Virus record (IMG/VR): IMGVR_UViG_3300030107_006512
Span: 1-27,608 of that record
Source: a virus
Direction: 5' to 3' (one strand)
Length of the DNA: 27,608 bases
Part shown: positions 13,127-21,711 of the stretch, piece after piece
How positions within the stretch are numbered: the first letter of the stretch is position 1
Layout of the letters: each line of letters opens with the position of its first letter
Notes under the pieces: generated by a model
What the model was told of the DNA's origin: nothing
Seen by the model: the letters and a program-made list of their open reading frames with translations, nothing else
The model's database searches: none
Program-made: the position numbers and the translations under genes

Positions 13127-13349
13127 AGAATTAATTAAAGTTGCTAAAGAACCTATAATAGATTATGGTCCTGATATTTCCGCAGATAGACTTAAAAACG
13201 CTGCAGCTACTAAAAAATTAGCAATATTTGATGCGTTTGAGATATTAAATAGACTGGAAGAAGAAAAAAATCTATTAGAAAACAAACCTAAAGTAGAAGA
13301 AAAAAAAGAGACTAAATTTAAAGGTTTTGCGGAGGGGAGGTCTAAATAA
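13071..13349 (+). CDS. Candidate small terminase subunit, 92 aa
   Basis: The protein has helical segments KKNIIQAGQIAVKELIKVAK and ISADRLKNAAATKKLAIFDA, continuing with FEILNRLEEEKNLLE, then a Lys/Glu tail. It lies directly before the large terminase gene, overlapping its start by one base (TAATG), the usual place for TerS. It lacks a clear helix-turn-helix and is small for TerS, so this is a positional call; a terminase accessory is the alternative. The ATG at 13071 makes it overlap the preceding gene by 56 bases. No later ATG exists in the reading frame, so the overlap appears genuine. Confidence 0.45.
   Translation: MSTKETKKNIIQAGQIAVKELIKVAKEPIIDYGPDISADRLKNAAATKKLAIFDAFEILNRLEEEKNLLENKPKVEEKKETKFKGFAEGRSK
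13331..13340 (+). promoter_or_regulatory. Strong Shine-Dalgarno-like sequence before terL
   Basis: GGAGGGGAGG ends eight bases before the ATG at 13349, an ideal spacing. Nearly all other starts in the window have no such sequence. It also encodes part of the upstream protein (EGR). Confidence 0.5.
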
Positions 13350-15565
13350 TGTACGAGCAAACTTTATATAAAATATTACCAAACCATATTAAACCTAAAA
13401 TTATTAAAAAAAATAATAGGTATAAAAAATGGGAATATGGTTATAATAAAGACCATGATATAGTAATTATTAGTAAATCAGGAATGATTGGAGATATTTA
13501 CGAAATACAAGGTTTAAAAATTGCTCTTCCTAAAACCCCTAAAGAAGTACATAAGTTTAGTAATAATAAATGGCAGCGAACTGATTTACCTAAAGTTTTA
13601 AGTAAAATCAAAAGTGTATTTGAATGGGATAAATACCCTGAAGATTTTAAAGAAAAATGGTATGATTTTATTGACGAAGAGTTTAATAAAAGAGATCAGG
13701 GATATTGGTTTTATAATAAAGGAATTCCTACTTATTTAACAGGAACACATTATATGTATTTACAATGGAGTAAGATTGATGTTGGTGCTCCAGATTTTAG
13801 AGAAGCAAATAGATTATTTTTTATATTTTGGGAAGCATGTAAAGCAGATGTAAGGTGTTATGGTATGTGTTATCTTAAAAATAGACGTTCTGGTTTTTCC
13901 TTTATGGCTTCTGGTGAAGTTGTTAATTTAGCTACTATATCAAGTGATTCAAGATATGGAATATTATCTAAAACTGGACCTGATGCTAAAACTATGTTTA
14001 CTGATAAAGTTGTACCAATATCTGTTAATTATCCATTCTTTTTTAAACCGATTCAAGATGGTATGGATCGACCTAAAACAGAATTAGCCTATAGAGTACC
14101 AGCTTCTAAATTTACTAGAAGAAAAATTGTAACAGGTGAAGTAGAAGAAGATTTACAAGGATTAGACACTACAATAGATTGGAAAAATACAGGAGATAAT
14201 AGTTATGATGGTGAAAAATTAAAATTATTAGTTCATGATGAAAGTGGTAAATGGGAAAAACCTAATAACATATTAAATAATTGGAGAGTTACTAAAACGT
14301 GTTTAAGGTTAGGTAGTAGAATTATAGGAAAATGTATGATGGGTAGCACTTCTAACGCACTAGATAAAGGAGGAGCTAATTTTAAAAAAATATATGAAAG
14401 TTCAGATGTTACAAAACGAAATGCCAATGGACAGACTCGCAGCGGATTATATAGTTTGTTCATACCTATGGAATGGAATTACGAAGGATACATTGATGCT
14501 TATGGATTACCTGTATTCGAAACACCGACAACACCCAAGGAAGATCCACATGGTCAAAAAATACATTTAGGTGTAATAGATTACTGGAAAAATGAAGTTG
14601 ATGGTTTAAGTGAAGATCAAGATGCTTTAAATGAATTTTATAGACAATTTCCCCGTACAACTAAACATGCGTTTAGAGATGAGTCTAAAAATTCATTATT
14701 TAATTTAACCAAAATATATCAACAAATAGATTGGAATGCTGATATATCTAATAGTAACGTAGTTACACAAGGTAATTTTCAATGGATTGGAGGAATAAAA
14801 GACACAGAAGTAGTTTTTGTTCCTAATAAAAATGGAAGATTTTTTATAACCTGGGTTCCACCTATAAGATTACAAAATAATATAACCTTTAAATTAGGTA
14901 AAAAATATCCAGGTAATGAACATCTTGGTGCATTTGGATGTGATAGTTATGATATATCAGGAACAGTAGATGGAAGAGGTTCTAATGGATCTTTACACGG
15001 TTTAACTAAATTTAGTATGGAAGATATTCCACCTAATCATTTCTTTTTAGAATATATAGCTAGACCACAAACTGCTGAAATATTTTTTGAAGATGTGTTA
15101 ATGGCGTGTGTATTTTATGGAATGCCAATACTTGCAGAAAATAATAAACCTAGATTATTATATCATTTTAAAAGAAGAGGTTATAGAGGTTTTGCAATGA
15201 ATCGACCAGATAAAATATATAATAAATTATCTGTAACAGAAAAAGAAATTGGAGGTATTCCAAATTCTAGTTTAGATATTATTCAAGCTCATGCTTCAGC
15301 TATTGAAACTTATATTGAAGAAAGATTAGGGTTGTTAGAAAATAATAATTATGGAGATATGTATTTTCAAAGAACACTAGAAGATTGGGCAAAATTTAAT
15401 ATAAATAATAGAACAACTCACGATGCTTCTATTAGTTCAGGTCTGGCAATTATGGCTTGTAATAAAAATAAATATAGACCAGTTCCAAAAATTATAAGAC
15501 AAAATTATGATTTAGGAATAAAAAAATACGATAATACAGGGTCATTATCAAAAATCATAGATTAA
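13349..15565 (+). CDS. terL: Large terminase subunit (packaging ATPase-nuclease)
   Basis: TerL pumps DNA through the portal and cuts it. In this 738-residue protein the ATPase domain has a Walker A-like loop at 177-185 (KNRRSGFSF, no classical GKT), a Walker B at 292-298 (KLLVHDE, Asp297/Glu298) and a coupling-type motif at 327-336 (GKCMMGSTSN). The nuclease domain has an RNase H-type first aspartate in GAFGCDSYD (Asp532), a middle acidic region (ILAENNK, about 595-600) and a later Asp692 (THDASISSGLA). The N-terminal 110 residues add an extension. It starts in a one-base overlap with its neighbour and ends directly before the portal, the usual order. The identity is strong from the overall pattern. 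Confidence 0.85.
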   Translation: MYEQTLYKILPNHIKPKIIKKNNRYKKWEYGYNKDHDIVIISKSGMIGDIYEIQGLKIALPKTPKEVHKFSNNKWQRTDLPKVLSKIKSVFEWDKYPEDFKEKWYDFIDEEFNKRDQGYWFYNKGIPTYLTGTHYMYLQWSKIDVGAPDFREANRLFFIFWEACKADVRCYGMCYLKNRRSGFSFMASGEVVNLATISSDSRYGILSKTGPDAKTMFTDKVVPISVNYPFFFKPIQDGMDRPKTELAYRVPASKFTRRKIVTGEVEEDLQGLDTTIDWKNTGDNSYDGEKLKLLVHDESGKWEKPNNILNNWRVTKTCLRLGSRIIGKCMMGSTSNALDKGGANFKKIYESSDVTKRNANGQTRSGLYSLFIPMEWNYEGYIDAYGLPVFETPTTPKEDPHGQKIHLGVIDYWKNEVDGLSEDQDALNEFYRQFPRTTKHAFRDESKNSLFNLTKIYQQIDWNADISNSNVVTQGNFQWIGGIKDTEVVFVPNKNGRFFITWVPPIRLQNNITFKLGKKYPGNEHLGAFGCDSYDISGTVDGRGSNGSLHGLTKFSMEDIPPNHFFLEYIARPQTAEIFFEDVLMACVFYGMPILAENNKPRLLYHFKRRGYRGFAMNRPDKIYNKLSVTEKEIGGIPNSSLDIIQAHASAIETYIEERLGLLENNNYGDMYFQRTLEDWAKFNINNRTTHDASISSGLAIMACNKNKYRPVPKIIRQNYDLGIKKYDNTGSLSKIID

Positions 15566-17962
15566 ATGAAGATAAATTATAATACTAATAGTATATTTCC
15601 TAGCCAAGTGGTTAGTGAAGCCGAAAAATCGAGCTGGGAGTATGGTGAGCAGGTTGCGCAAGCTATAGAAAGAGAATGGTTCAACCAAGGTCGTGTTAAT
15701 GGTAATAGATATTTAACTACATGGAATAATTATAATAGATTAAAATTATACGCAAGAGGTGAACAACCAACTCAAAAATATAAAGATGAACTTTCTATTA
15801 ATGGTGATTTATCTTATTTAAATTTAGATTGGAAACCAGTACCTATTATATCTAAATTTGTAGACATACTAACTAATGGTATATCTAATAAAGATTATGA
15901 TATAAATGCTTTTGCCCAAGATCCAGGATCGGTACAAAAAAGAACTAATTACGCAGAAATGTTAGCTCAAGATGTATTTGCTAGAGATACTATGAAGCGA
16001 ATAACAGATATGTTAGGAAGTGAATTATTTAATACTACTATTCCTGAAGAAAATCTACCGCAAACTCCAGATGAATTAGAGCTTCATATGCAATTAAGTT
16101 ATAAACAAGCTGTAGAAATTGCAGAAGAAGAAGCTATAAATCAAGTATTAGATTATAATAAATGGGATTTAATAAGACGTAGAATTAATTATGATTTAGT
16201 TACTTGTGGAATTGGTGCTGTTAAAACAAGTTTTAATTTAGCTAATGGAATTACTATTGATTATGTTGATCCAGCTTATATGGTATATTCTTATACAGAA
16301 GATCCAAATTTTGAAGATATATATTATGTTGGTGAATTAAAAATGTTAACCTTACCTGAAATAGCTAAATTATATCCATATTTATCTAATGAGGAATTAG
16401 AAAAAATACAAGAATCACAAGGTAATAGAAGTTATTTATATGGTAATGGTCCATGGGATCAAAATACTATTCCGGTATTATTTTTTGAATATAAAACTTA
16501 TATAGATCAAGTATTTAAAATAAAAGAAAATCAATATGGTTTAGAAAAAGCATTAGAAAAACCCGATACTTTTAATCCACCAGAAAATGATAATTTTGAA
16601 AAAATAGGTAGAACTATAGAGGTTTTATATCAAGGAGCTAAAGTGTTAGGAACTAATACTATGTTAGAGTGGAAAATGGCTGAAAACATGACAAGACCAT
16701 TTGCAGACACTACAAAAGTTGAAATGAATTATGCTATTTGTGCTCCTAGAATGTATAAAGGTAGAATCGAATCTACAGTGGGTAGAATTACCGGTTTTGC
16801 TGACATGATTCAAATAACTCATTTAAAACTACAACAGGTTATTGCTAGAATGGTACCAGATGGTGTGTTTTTAGATATGGATGGGCTTGCAGAAGTTGAT
16901 TTAGGTAATGGTACTAATTATAATCCAGCCGAAGCTTTAAATATGTATTTCCAAACTGGTTCTGTAGTAGGTAGATCATTAACTCAAGATGGAGAATTAA
17001 ATAGAGGCAAGGTGCCAGTGCAAGAATTATCTTCTGGATCTGGTCAAGCAAAAATACAATCTTTAATATCTACTTACAATTATTATTTACAAATGATAAG
17101 GGATGTGACGGGATTAAATGAAGCAAGAGATGGATCAATACCAGATAAAAACACATTAGTTGGTTTACAGAAATTAGCAGCACAAGCTTCTAATATAGCT
17201 ACTAAACATATTAATAATGCTAGTTTATACTTAACATTAAGAATATGTGAAAATATATCTAGAAAAATAAAAGATGTTTTAGATTATCCTTTAACGGCTA
17301 ATTCATTTAAAGATAGTATAACAGTTTTTAATACAGAAACTTTAAAAGACATTGATAAATTAGCTTTACATGATTTTGGTATATTTTTAGATTTAGAACC
17401 AGATGAAGAAGAAAAAGCTCAATTAGAACAAAATATACAAGTAGCTTTATCTAGTGGTGGTATTGATTTAGAAGATGCAATTGAAATACGTCAAATACGT
17501 AATTTAAAACTAGCTAACCAAATGCTAAAACAAAAACGTAGACGTAAATTACAACGTGAAAGACAAATGCAAGCTGAAATGGCTCAACAACAAGCAGCAG
17601 CTAATACTCAAGCTACTCAAGCAGCTGCTGAAGCAGAAGTTCAAAAACAACAAGCTCTAACTAGTGAAAAAGTTAATTTTGAACAAGCTAAATCTCAATT
17701 TGAAATTCAAAGAATGCAAACTGAAGCTGAGATTAAAAAAGAATTAATGGCTCAAGAATTTAACTATCAACTACAATTACAGCAAGCTAAAGTTCAAGCT
17801 GAAGACAAAAAAGAAAAAGAAATAGAAGATAGAAAAGATAAAAGAGTAAGAATACAAGGTACACAACAAAGTGAAATGATAGATCAAAGAAAAAATGATT
17901 TATTACCTATAGATTTTGAAAACAAAGAACAAGGTAGCATGATGCCACCTATGTCTATGTAA
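15566..17962 (+). CDS. Portal protein with long Gln-rich coiled-coil C-terminus
   Basis: The portal is the dodecameric ring at one capsid vertex through which DNA enters. The 798-residue protein starts MKINYNTNSIFPSQVVSEAE. The core (about 20-600) has helical and beta segments typical of large phage portals, including NYDLVTCGIGAVKTSFNLAN and GITIDYVDPAYMVYSYTEDP. From about residue 625 to 770 it turns into a long Gln/Ala/Lys/Glu coiled coil (MAQQQAAANTQATQAAAEAE) like the barrel or crown of large portals. It starts one base after the terminase stop and precedes the scaffold-like gene. Motif-level proof is limited, but place, size and composition agree. Confidence 0.8.
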   Translation: MKINYNTNSIFPSQVVSEAEKSSWEYGEQVAQAIEREWFNQGRVNGNRYLTTWNNYNRLKLYARGEQPTQKYKDELSINGDLSYLNLDWKPVPIISKFVDILTNGISNKDYDINAFAQDPGSVQKRTNYAEMLAQDVFARDTMKRITDMLGSELFNTTIPEENLPQTPDELELHMQLSYKQAVEIAEEEAINQVLDYNKWDLIRRRINYDLVTCGIGAVKTSFNLANGITIDYVDPAYMVYSYTEDPNFEDIYYVGELKMLTLPEIAKLYPYLSNEELEKIQESQGNRSYLYGNGPWDQNTIPVLFFEYKTYIDQVFKIKENQYGLEKALEKPDTFNPPENDNFEKIGRTIEVLYQGAKVLGTNTMLEWKMAENMTRPFADTTKVEMNYAICAPRMYKGRIESTVGRITGFADMIQITHLKLQQVIARMVPDGVFLDMDGLAEVDLGNGTNYNPAEALNMYFQTGSVVGRSLTQDGELNRGKVPVQELSSGSGQAKIQSLISTYNYYLQMIRDVTGLNEARDGSIPDKNTLVGLQKLAAQASNIATKHINNASLYLTLRICENISRKIKDVLDYPLTANSFKDSITVFNTETLKDIDKLALHDFGIFLDLEPDEEEKAQLEQNIQVALSSGGIDLEDAIEIRQIRNLKLANQMLKQKRRRKLQRERQMQAEMAQQQAAANTQATQAAAEAEVQKQQALTSEKVNFEQAKSQFEIQRMQTEAEIKKELMAQEFNYQLQLQQAKVQAEDKKEKEIEDRKDKRVRIQGTQQSEMIDQRKNDLLPIDFENKEQGSMMPPMSM

Positions 17963-17966
17963 TATT

Positions 17967-17983
17967 AACTATTTAATTATATT
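17967..17983 (+). repeat. 17-bp leader repeat, copy 1
   Basis: AACTATTTAATTATATT stands six bases before... the short tail that leads into the scaffold start at 17989, and is repeated exactly at 20804-20820 before the next gene after the capsid gene. It may be a promoter, processing site or translation leader. Confidence 0.5.
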
Positions 17984-17988
17984 TTATT

Positions 17989-19236
17989 ATGGCAAACAAA
18001 AAAGAGGCCGTCGAGGTCAAACAGGAAGGTGACTTTAAAATAAAGTCTAAACCTAAAAAACCTAAACAATTAGCTATTAGTGATCAAGAAATAGCTAAAG
18101 TAAAAATTGATAACACAAAACCTGAAGCTCAAGGAGAAGTAATTCCAGAGGTAGCTAAGGTAGATTTAACTAAAAAACTAGAAGAAAATGCCGTTCCAGA
18201 GTCAAAAACAGCAGGATTATCTGAGGATAAACCAGCCGGAGATATACAAAGAGTGGATGACAAAGTACGGTCCGTTCAAGAGGATGACGTCAAAACAACC
18301 GAGACAACTACAGATACTCCGATCACAGAGATTATTGAAGAGATAAAAGAAGAACCAGTTAAACAAACTGATAATGTAGTAGTAGATGAGGTATCACCTC
18401 CTCAACCTCAATTACCAGAAAACGTAGATAAATTAGTAAAATTTATGGACGAAACTGGTGGAACAGTAGAAGATTATGTAAAACTTAATAGAGATTATTC
18501 AAAATTAGATGATGATTCTTTATTAAGAGAATATTACAAACAAAGTAAACCTCATTTATCTGGAGATGAAATTAATTTTTTAATAGAAGATAAATTTAAT
18601 TTTGATGAAGAGATAGATGAACAAAGAGATATACGTAGAAAAAAACTAGCTTATAAAGAAGAAGTTGCACAAGCTAAAAAGGATTTAGAAAGTTTAAAAA
18701 ATAAGTATTATGCTGATATTAAACAACGTCCAGGTGTAAATCAAGAACAACAAAAAGCTATGGATTTTTTCAATCGTTATAATAAACAGCAAGAAAATAT
18801 AAAGCAAAGACAAGAAGAGTTTAGAAGTCGTACTAATAATCTTTTTAATGAAGAATTCAAAGGTTTTGATTATTCAGTAGGAGATAAAAAATTTAGATAT
18901 AAGATTCAAGAACCTTCTAAAGTGGCTAATTCTCAAGTTGATATTAATAATTTTGTTGGAAAATTTTTAGATGACAAAGGAAATATTAGTGACACTGCAG
19001 GTTACCATAAAGCTTTATATGCTGCGATGAATGCTGACAAATTAGCTTCTCATTTTTATGAACAAGGAAAAGCAGACGGTGTTAAAGACATAGTTGCTAA
19101 ATCCAAGAACCCAGCTGCGGAAGCGCCAAGGCAAGTTGCCGGTGGGGATGTTTTTGTAGATGGATTAAAAATAAGATCTATTAGTGGAACAGATTCGTCA
19201 AAATTGAAAATCAAAAAACGAACATTTAATAATTAA
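17989..19236 (+). CDS. Putative scaffold protein, 415 aa
   Basis: The protein is strongly charged and mostly helical. The first 140 residues are disordered and acidic/Lys-rich (KSKPKKPKQLAISDQEIAKV), the middle is a long helix with coiled-coil character (AYKEEVAQAKKDLESLKNKY), and the end is basic (LKIKKRTFNN). Scaffolds are commonly of this kind and are encoded between portal and capsid genes, as here. No protease motif is visible. It lies 26 bases after the portal and 11 before the capsid gene. The assignment rests on position and composition. Confidence 0.7.
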   Translation: MANKKEAVEVKQEGDFKIKSKPKKPKQLAISDQEIAKVKIDNTKPEAQGEVIPEVAKVDLTKKLEENAVPESKTAGLSEDKPAGDIQRVDDKVRSVQEDDVKTTETTTDTPITEIIEEIKEEPVKQTDNVVVDEVSPPQPQLPENVDKLVKFMDETGGTVEDYVKLNRDYSKLDDDSLLREYYKQSKPHLSGDEINFLIEDKFNFDEEIDEQRDIRRKKLAYKEEVAQAKKDLESLKNKYYADIKQRPGVNQEQQKAMDFFNRYNKQQENIKQRQEEFRSRTNNLFNEEFKGFDYSVGDKKFRYKIQEPSKVANSQVDINNFVGKFLDDKGNISDTAGYHKALYAAMNADKLASHFYEQGKADGVKDIVAKSKNPAAEAPRQVAGGDVFVDGLKIRSISGTDSSKLKIKKRTFNN

Positions 19237-19247
19237 AATTTAGAAAA

Positions 19248-20735
19248 ATGGCTTTAACCCCACAATTTGGATCGATAATCCCTAGTCAAGCTCAAGAAGT
19301 TTTGGCTTCAAATTATCTTCAGTGGAATGATTCAGCTACTGCCGCAACCTTTGCTGGTTGGGGATCTGCTAGTGCTGCTTTAAGACAGTATCTACCAGAA
19401 ATCTATGAACAAGAAGTTGAGCGTTATGGAAACAGAACGTTATCAGGCTTTTTGAGAATGGTTGGTGCTGAGCTTCCAATGACAAGTGACCAAGTAATCT
19501 GGTCAGAACAAAATAGATTACATGTTGCATATGATATTACTGCTGGTAACGTTGTTGCCGGACCTCCAACTACTCTTACAATGAGTGCTGGAGATATTAA
19601 TGTTATATCAGCAAGACAATCAGTAGTTGTATTAGATGACTTCGGAAACGAAGCTAAATGTCTAGTATCAGTTTCTACACCAGGAGCAGGTGGTGTAATT
19701 ACTGTTGAACCTTATAATCAAACTTGGGCTGCATCAGGATTAACTGGAGCACTAAAAGTATTTGTTTATGGTTCTGAATACACTAAAGGATCTACTACAC
19801 CTAATTTTGGTGCTGGAGGTGCTGTTGTATCTAATTATGCTAATAATCAAGTAATTAGTATTGAGCCACAAGTTACTCAATATGTTAATAACCCTATCAT
19901 TATTAGAAATAAATACGTTGTAAACGGTTCTGATATGGCTCAAATCGGTTGGATTGAAGTAGCTACAGAAGATGGAACAGGTGGATATTTATGGTATCTT
20001 AAAGCTGAGTCTGAAACAAGACTTAGATTTGAAGATTATCTAGAAATGGTATGCGTAGAAGCTGAGCAAACAGTTGGTGCTGGTGCTGGTACAGTTGGTG
20101 CTGGTACTTCAACCGCTATAGGATCTCAAGGTCTTTTCTCAGCTGTTCAAGCTAGAGGTAACGTAATGGTTGGATTTGGTGCTGCTGCTGGTTTAAGTGA
20201 CTTTGATGAAATTCTTAGAAACTTAGATACTCAGGGAGCAATTGAAGAAAACATGCTTTTCTTAAATAGATCTACTGCGTTAGACTTTGATGACATGTTA
20301 GCTGGTATCTCTGGTGGTACTGCTGGTGGTACTGCTTATGGACTATTTGAAAACTCAGAAGAAATGGCTTTAAACTTAGGTTTTAGCGGTTTCAGAAGAG
20401 GTTCTTACGACTTTTATAAAACAGACTGGAAATACTTAAACGACGCTTCAACGCGTGGTGCAATGACTGGTCCTGCTTCTATAGAAGGAGTATTAGTTCC
20501 TGCTGGTACAACTACAGTTTATGATCAAATTCTTGGTACTAACATCAGACGTCCTTTCTTACACGTAAGATATAGAGCGTCTCAAGCTGATGATAGAAGA
20601 ATGAAATCATGGCTAACTGGTTCTGCAGGTGGAGCATTTACTTCAGATCTTGATGCAATGGAAGTTAACTTCCTTTCAGAAAGATGTTTAGTAACTCAAG
20701 CTGCTAACAACTTTGTATTATTCAAAGGAGTGTAA
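19248..20735 (+). CDS. Major capsid protein
   Basis: Predicted to form the icosahedral shell. The 495-residue protein starts MALTPQFGSIIPSQAQEVLA, then LRQYLPEIYEQEVERYGNRT resembles an N-terminal arm, followed by mixed alpha/beta segments (QVISIEPQVTQYVNNPIII) and Gly/Ala-rich loops. Codons are visibly less A/T-biased at third positions than in neighbours, a sign of high expression. It lies after the portal and scaffold, and a hairpin follows it, as expected for the most abundant transcript. An HK97-like fold is expected from the family rule but was not tested. Confidence 0.85.
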   Translation: MALTPQFGSIIPSQAQEVLASNYLQWNDSATAATFAGWGSASAALRQYLPEIYEQEVERYGNRTLSGFLRMVGAELPMTSDQVIWSEQNRLHVAYDITAGNVVAGPPTTLTMSAGDINVISARQSVVVLDDFGNEAKCLVSVSTPGAGGVITVEPYNQTWAASGLTGALKVFVYGSEYTKGSTTPNFGAGGAVVSNYANNQVISIEPQVTQYVNNPIIIRNKYVVNGSDMAQIGWIEVATEDGTGGYLWYLKAESETRLRFEDYLEMVCVEAEQTVGAGAGTVGAGTSTAIGSQGLFSAVQARGNVMVGFGAAAGLSDFDEILRNLDTQGAIEENMLFLNRSTALDFDDMLAGISGGTAGGTAYGLFENSEEMALNLGFSGFRRGSYDFYKTDWKYLNDASTRGAMTGPASIEGVLVPAGTTTVYDQILGTNIRRPFLHVRYRASQADDRRMKSWLTGSAGGAFTSDLDAMEVNFLSERCLVTQAANNFVLFKGV

Positions 20736-20745
20736 TCATTTATAT

Positions 20746-20802
20746 AAGGTTAGGGCGTCAAAAAGCGTAAGCTCAAAAAGGCGCCCATATACCTTTATTT
20801 TT
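20746..20802 (+). terminator. Structured hairpin after the capsid gene
   Basis: AAGGT (20746-20750) pairs with ACCTT (20791-20795), and GGGCGTC (20753-20759) with GGCGCCC (20780-20786, one G-T pair). The apical loop holds an inner AGC-GTAA-GCT hairpin (20764-20773) with a GNRA-type GTAA tetraloop between two A-runs, and TATTTTT follows. It is likely a terminator or attenuator that makes capsid message exceed downstream message. Confidence 0.65.
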
Positions 20803-20803
20803 A

Positions 20804-20820
20804 AACTATTTAATTATATT
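20804..20820 (+). repeat. 17-bp leader repeat, copy 2
   Basis: AACTATTTAATTATATT is identical to 17967-17983 and ends five bases before the ATG at 20826. In both copies the following gene starts ATTATGGCAAA or close to it. It sits just after the capsid terminator, as a promoter or leader would. Confidence 0.5.
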
Positions 20821-20825
20821 ATATT

Positions 20826-21653
20826 ATGGCAAAAAAAGAAAAACAAACAGATGTTGTAGAAGCTCCTGTTAAAGAAGCACCACAACCTGTAAAAGAAATA
20901 CCAGTTGTTAAAAAAGATAGCTGGGAAATAAAAGACAGAACTTATATACTTAAAGGAGGTAAAGAACCTTTAACGTTTACTATTCCAGGTAAACACACGA
21001 GGAAACATGCGCTACTTTGGTTTGACCCTAAAACAAACACCCAAAGAGAATTAAGATATGCAACCAATCAAGCTTCACCATTTGCAGATGAACAAAAAGG
21101 AGAAGCTACATTAGGACATATTATTTTTCGTGATGGTACTTTAAATGTACCTAAAGAAAATCAAGCTTTACAAAAATTATTATCTTTGTATCATCCAATG
21201 AAAGATCATAGGTACACAGAACATTTACCAGTAATGATTGCAGAAGATGAATTAGATGTAATAGAATGGGAGATTGATGCTTTAAATACTGCAAAAAATA
21301 TGGATATAGAGCACGCAGAGGCGATTGTAAGAGTAGAATATGGATCTAAAGTAAATAAATTAAGCTCTAAAGAATTAAGAAGAGATTTATTATTACTTGC
21401 TAAAAAGAATCCTAAATTATTTTTATCTTTAGCTGCAGATGAAAACGTGAAATTAAGAAACTTTGCAGTAACCGCTTGTGAACAAGGAATAATTAAAATG
21501 GCACAAGATCAAAAAAGTTTCAAATGGGGAACTAATGATAGAAAGTTAATGACAGTTCCTTTTGATGAAAATCCTTATTCAGCTTTAGCTTCATGGTTTA
21601 AAACTGATGAAGGTGTAGAAGTATATAAGTCTATTGAAAAAAGACTAAAATAA
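20826..21653 (+). CDS. Unknown virion/assembly protein, 275 aa
   Basis: The N-terminal 32 residues are disordered and Lys/Pro-rich (KKEKQTDVVEAPVKEAPQPV). A beta-rich part follows (SWEIKDRTYILKGGKEPLTF). The C-terminal half is helical with Leu-rich helices (SSKELRRDLLLLAKKNPKLF, then NVKLRNFAVTACEQGIIKMA) that could resemble HEAT-like repeats, and ends SWFKTDEGVEVYKSIEKRLK. No enzymatic motif is visible. It lies between two hairpins, after the capsid gene, and so is probably its own short transcript. A head-completion or head-tail connector function is possible from position. I do not recognise the family. Confidence 0.6.
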   Translation: MAKKEKQTDVVEAPVKEAPQPVKEIPVVKKDSWEIKDRTYILKGGKEPLTFTIPGKHTRKHALLWFDPKTNTQRELRYATNQASPFADEQKGEATLGHIIFRDGTLNVPKENQALQKLLSLYHPMKDHRYTEHLPVMIAEDELDVIEWEIDALNTAKNMDIEHAEAIVRVEYGSKVNKLSSKELRRDLLLLAKKNPKLFLSLAADENVKLRNFAVTACEQGIIKMAQDQKSFKWGTNDRKLMTVPFDENPYSALASWFKTDEGVEVYKSIEKRLK

Positions 21654-21662
21654 ATACTAAAT

Positions 21663-21694
21663 AATATATGGGCAGATTCGTCTGCCCTTATATT
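21663..21694 (+). terminator. UUCG-loop hairpin, candidate terminator
   Basis: GGGCAGA (21670-21676) and TCTGCCC (21681-21687) pair perfectly around a TTCG tetraloop. The stem extends with AATATA (21663-21668) and TATATT (21689-21694) across one T-T mismatch. It is the strongest hairpin in the window. The 3' side lacks a long pure U-run, so partial termination or RNA stability are both possible. Confidence 0.7.
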
Positions 21695-21711
21695 AAATTA
21701 ATACAAATATA

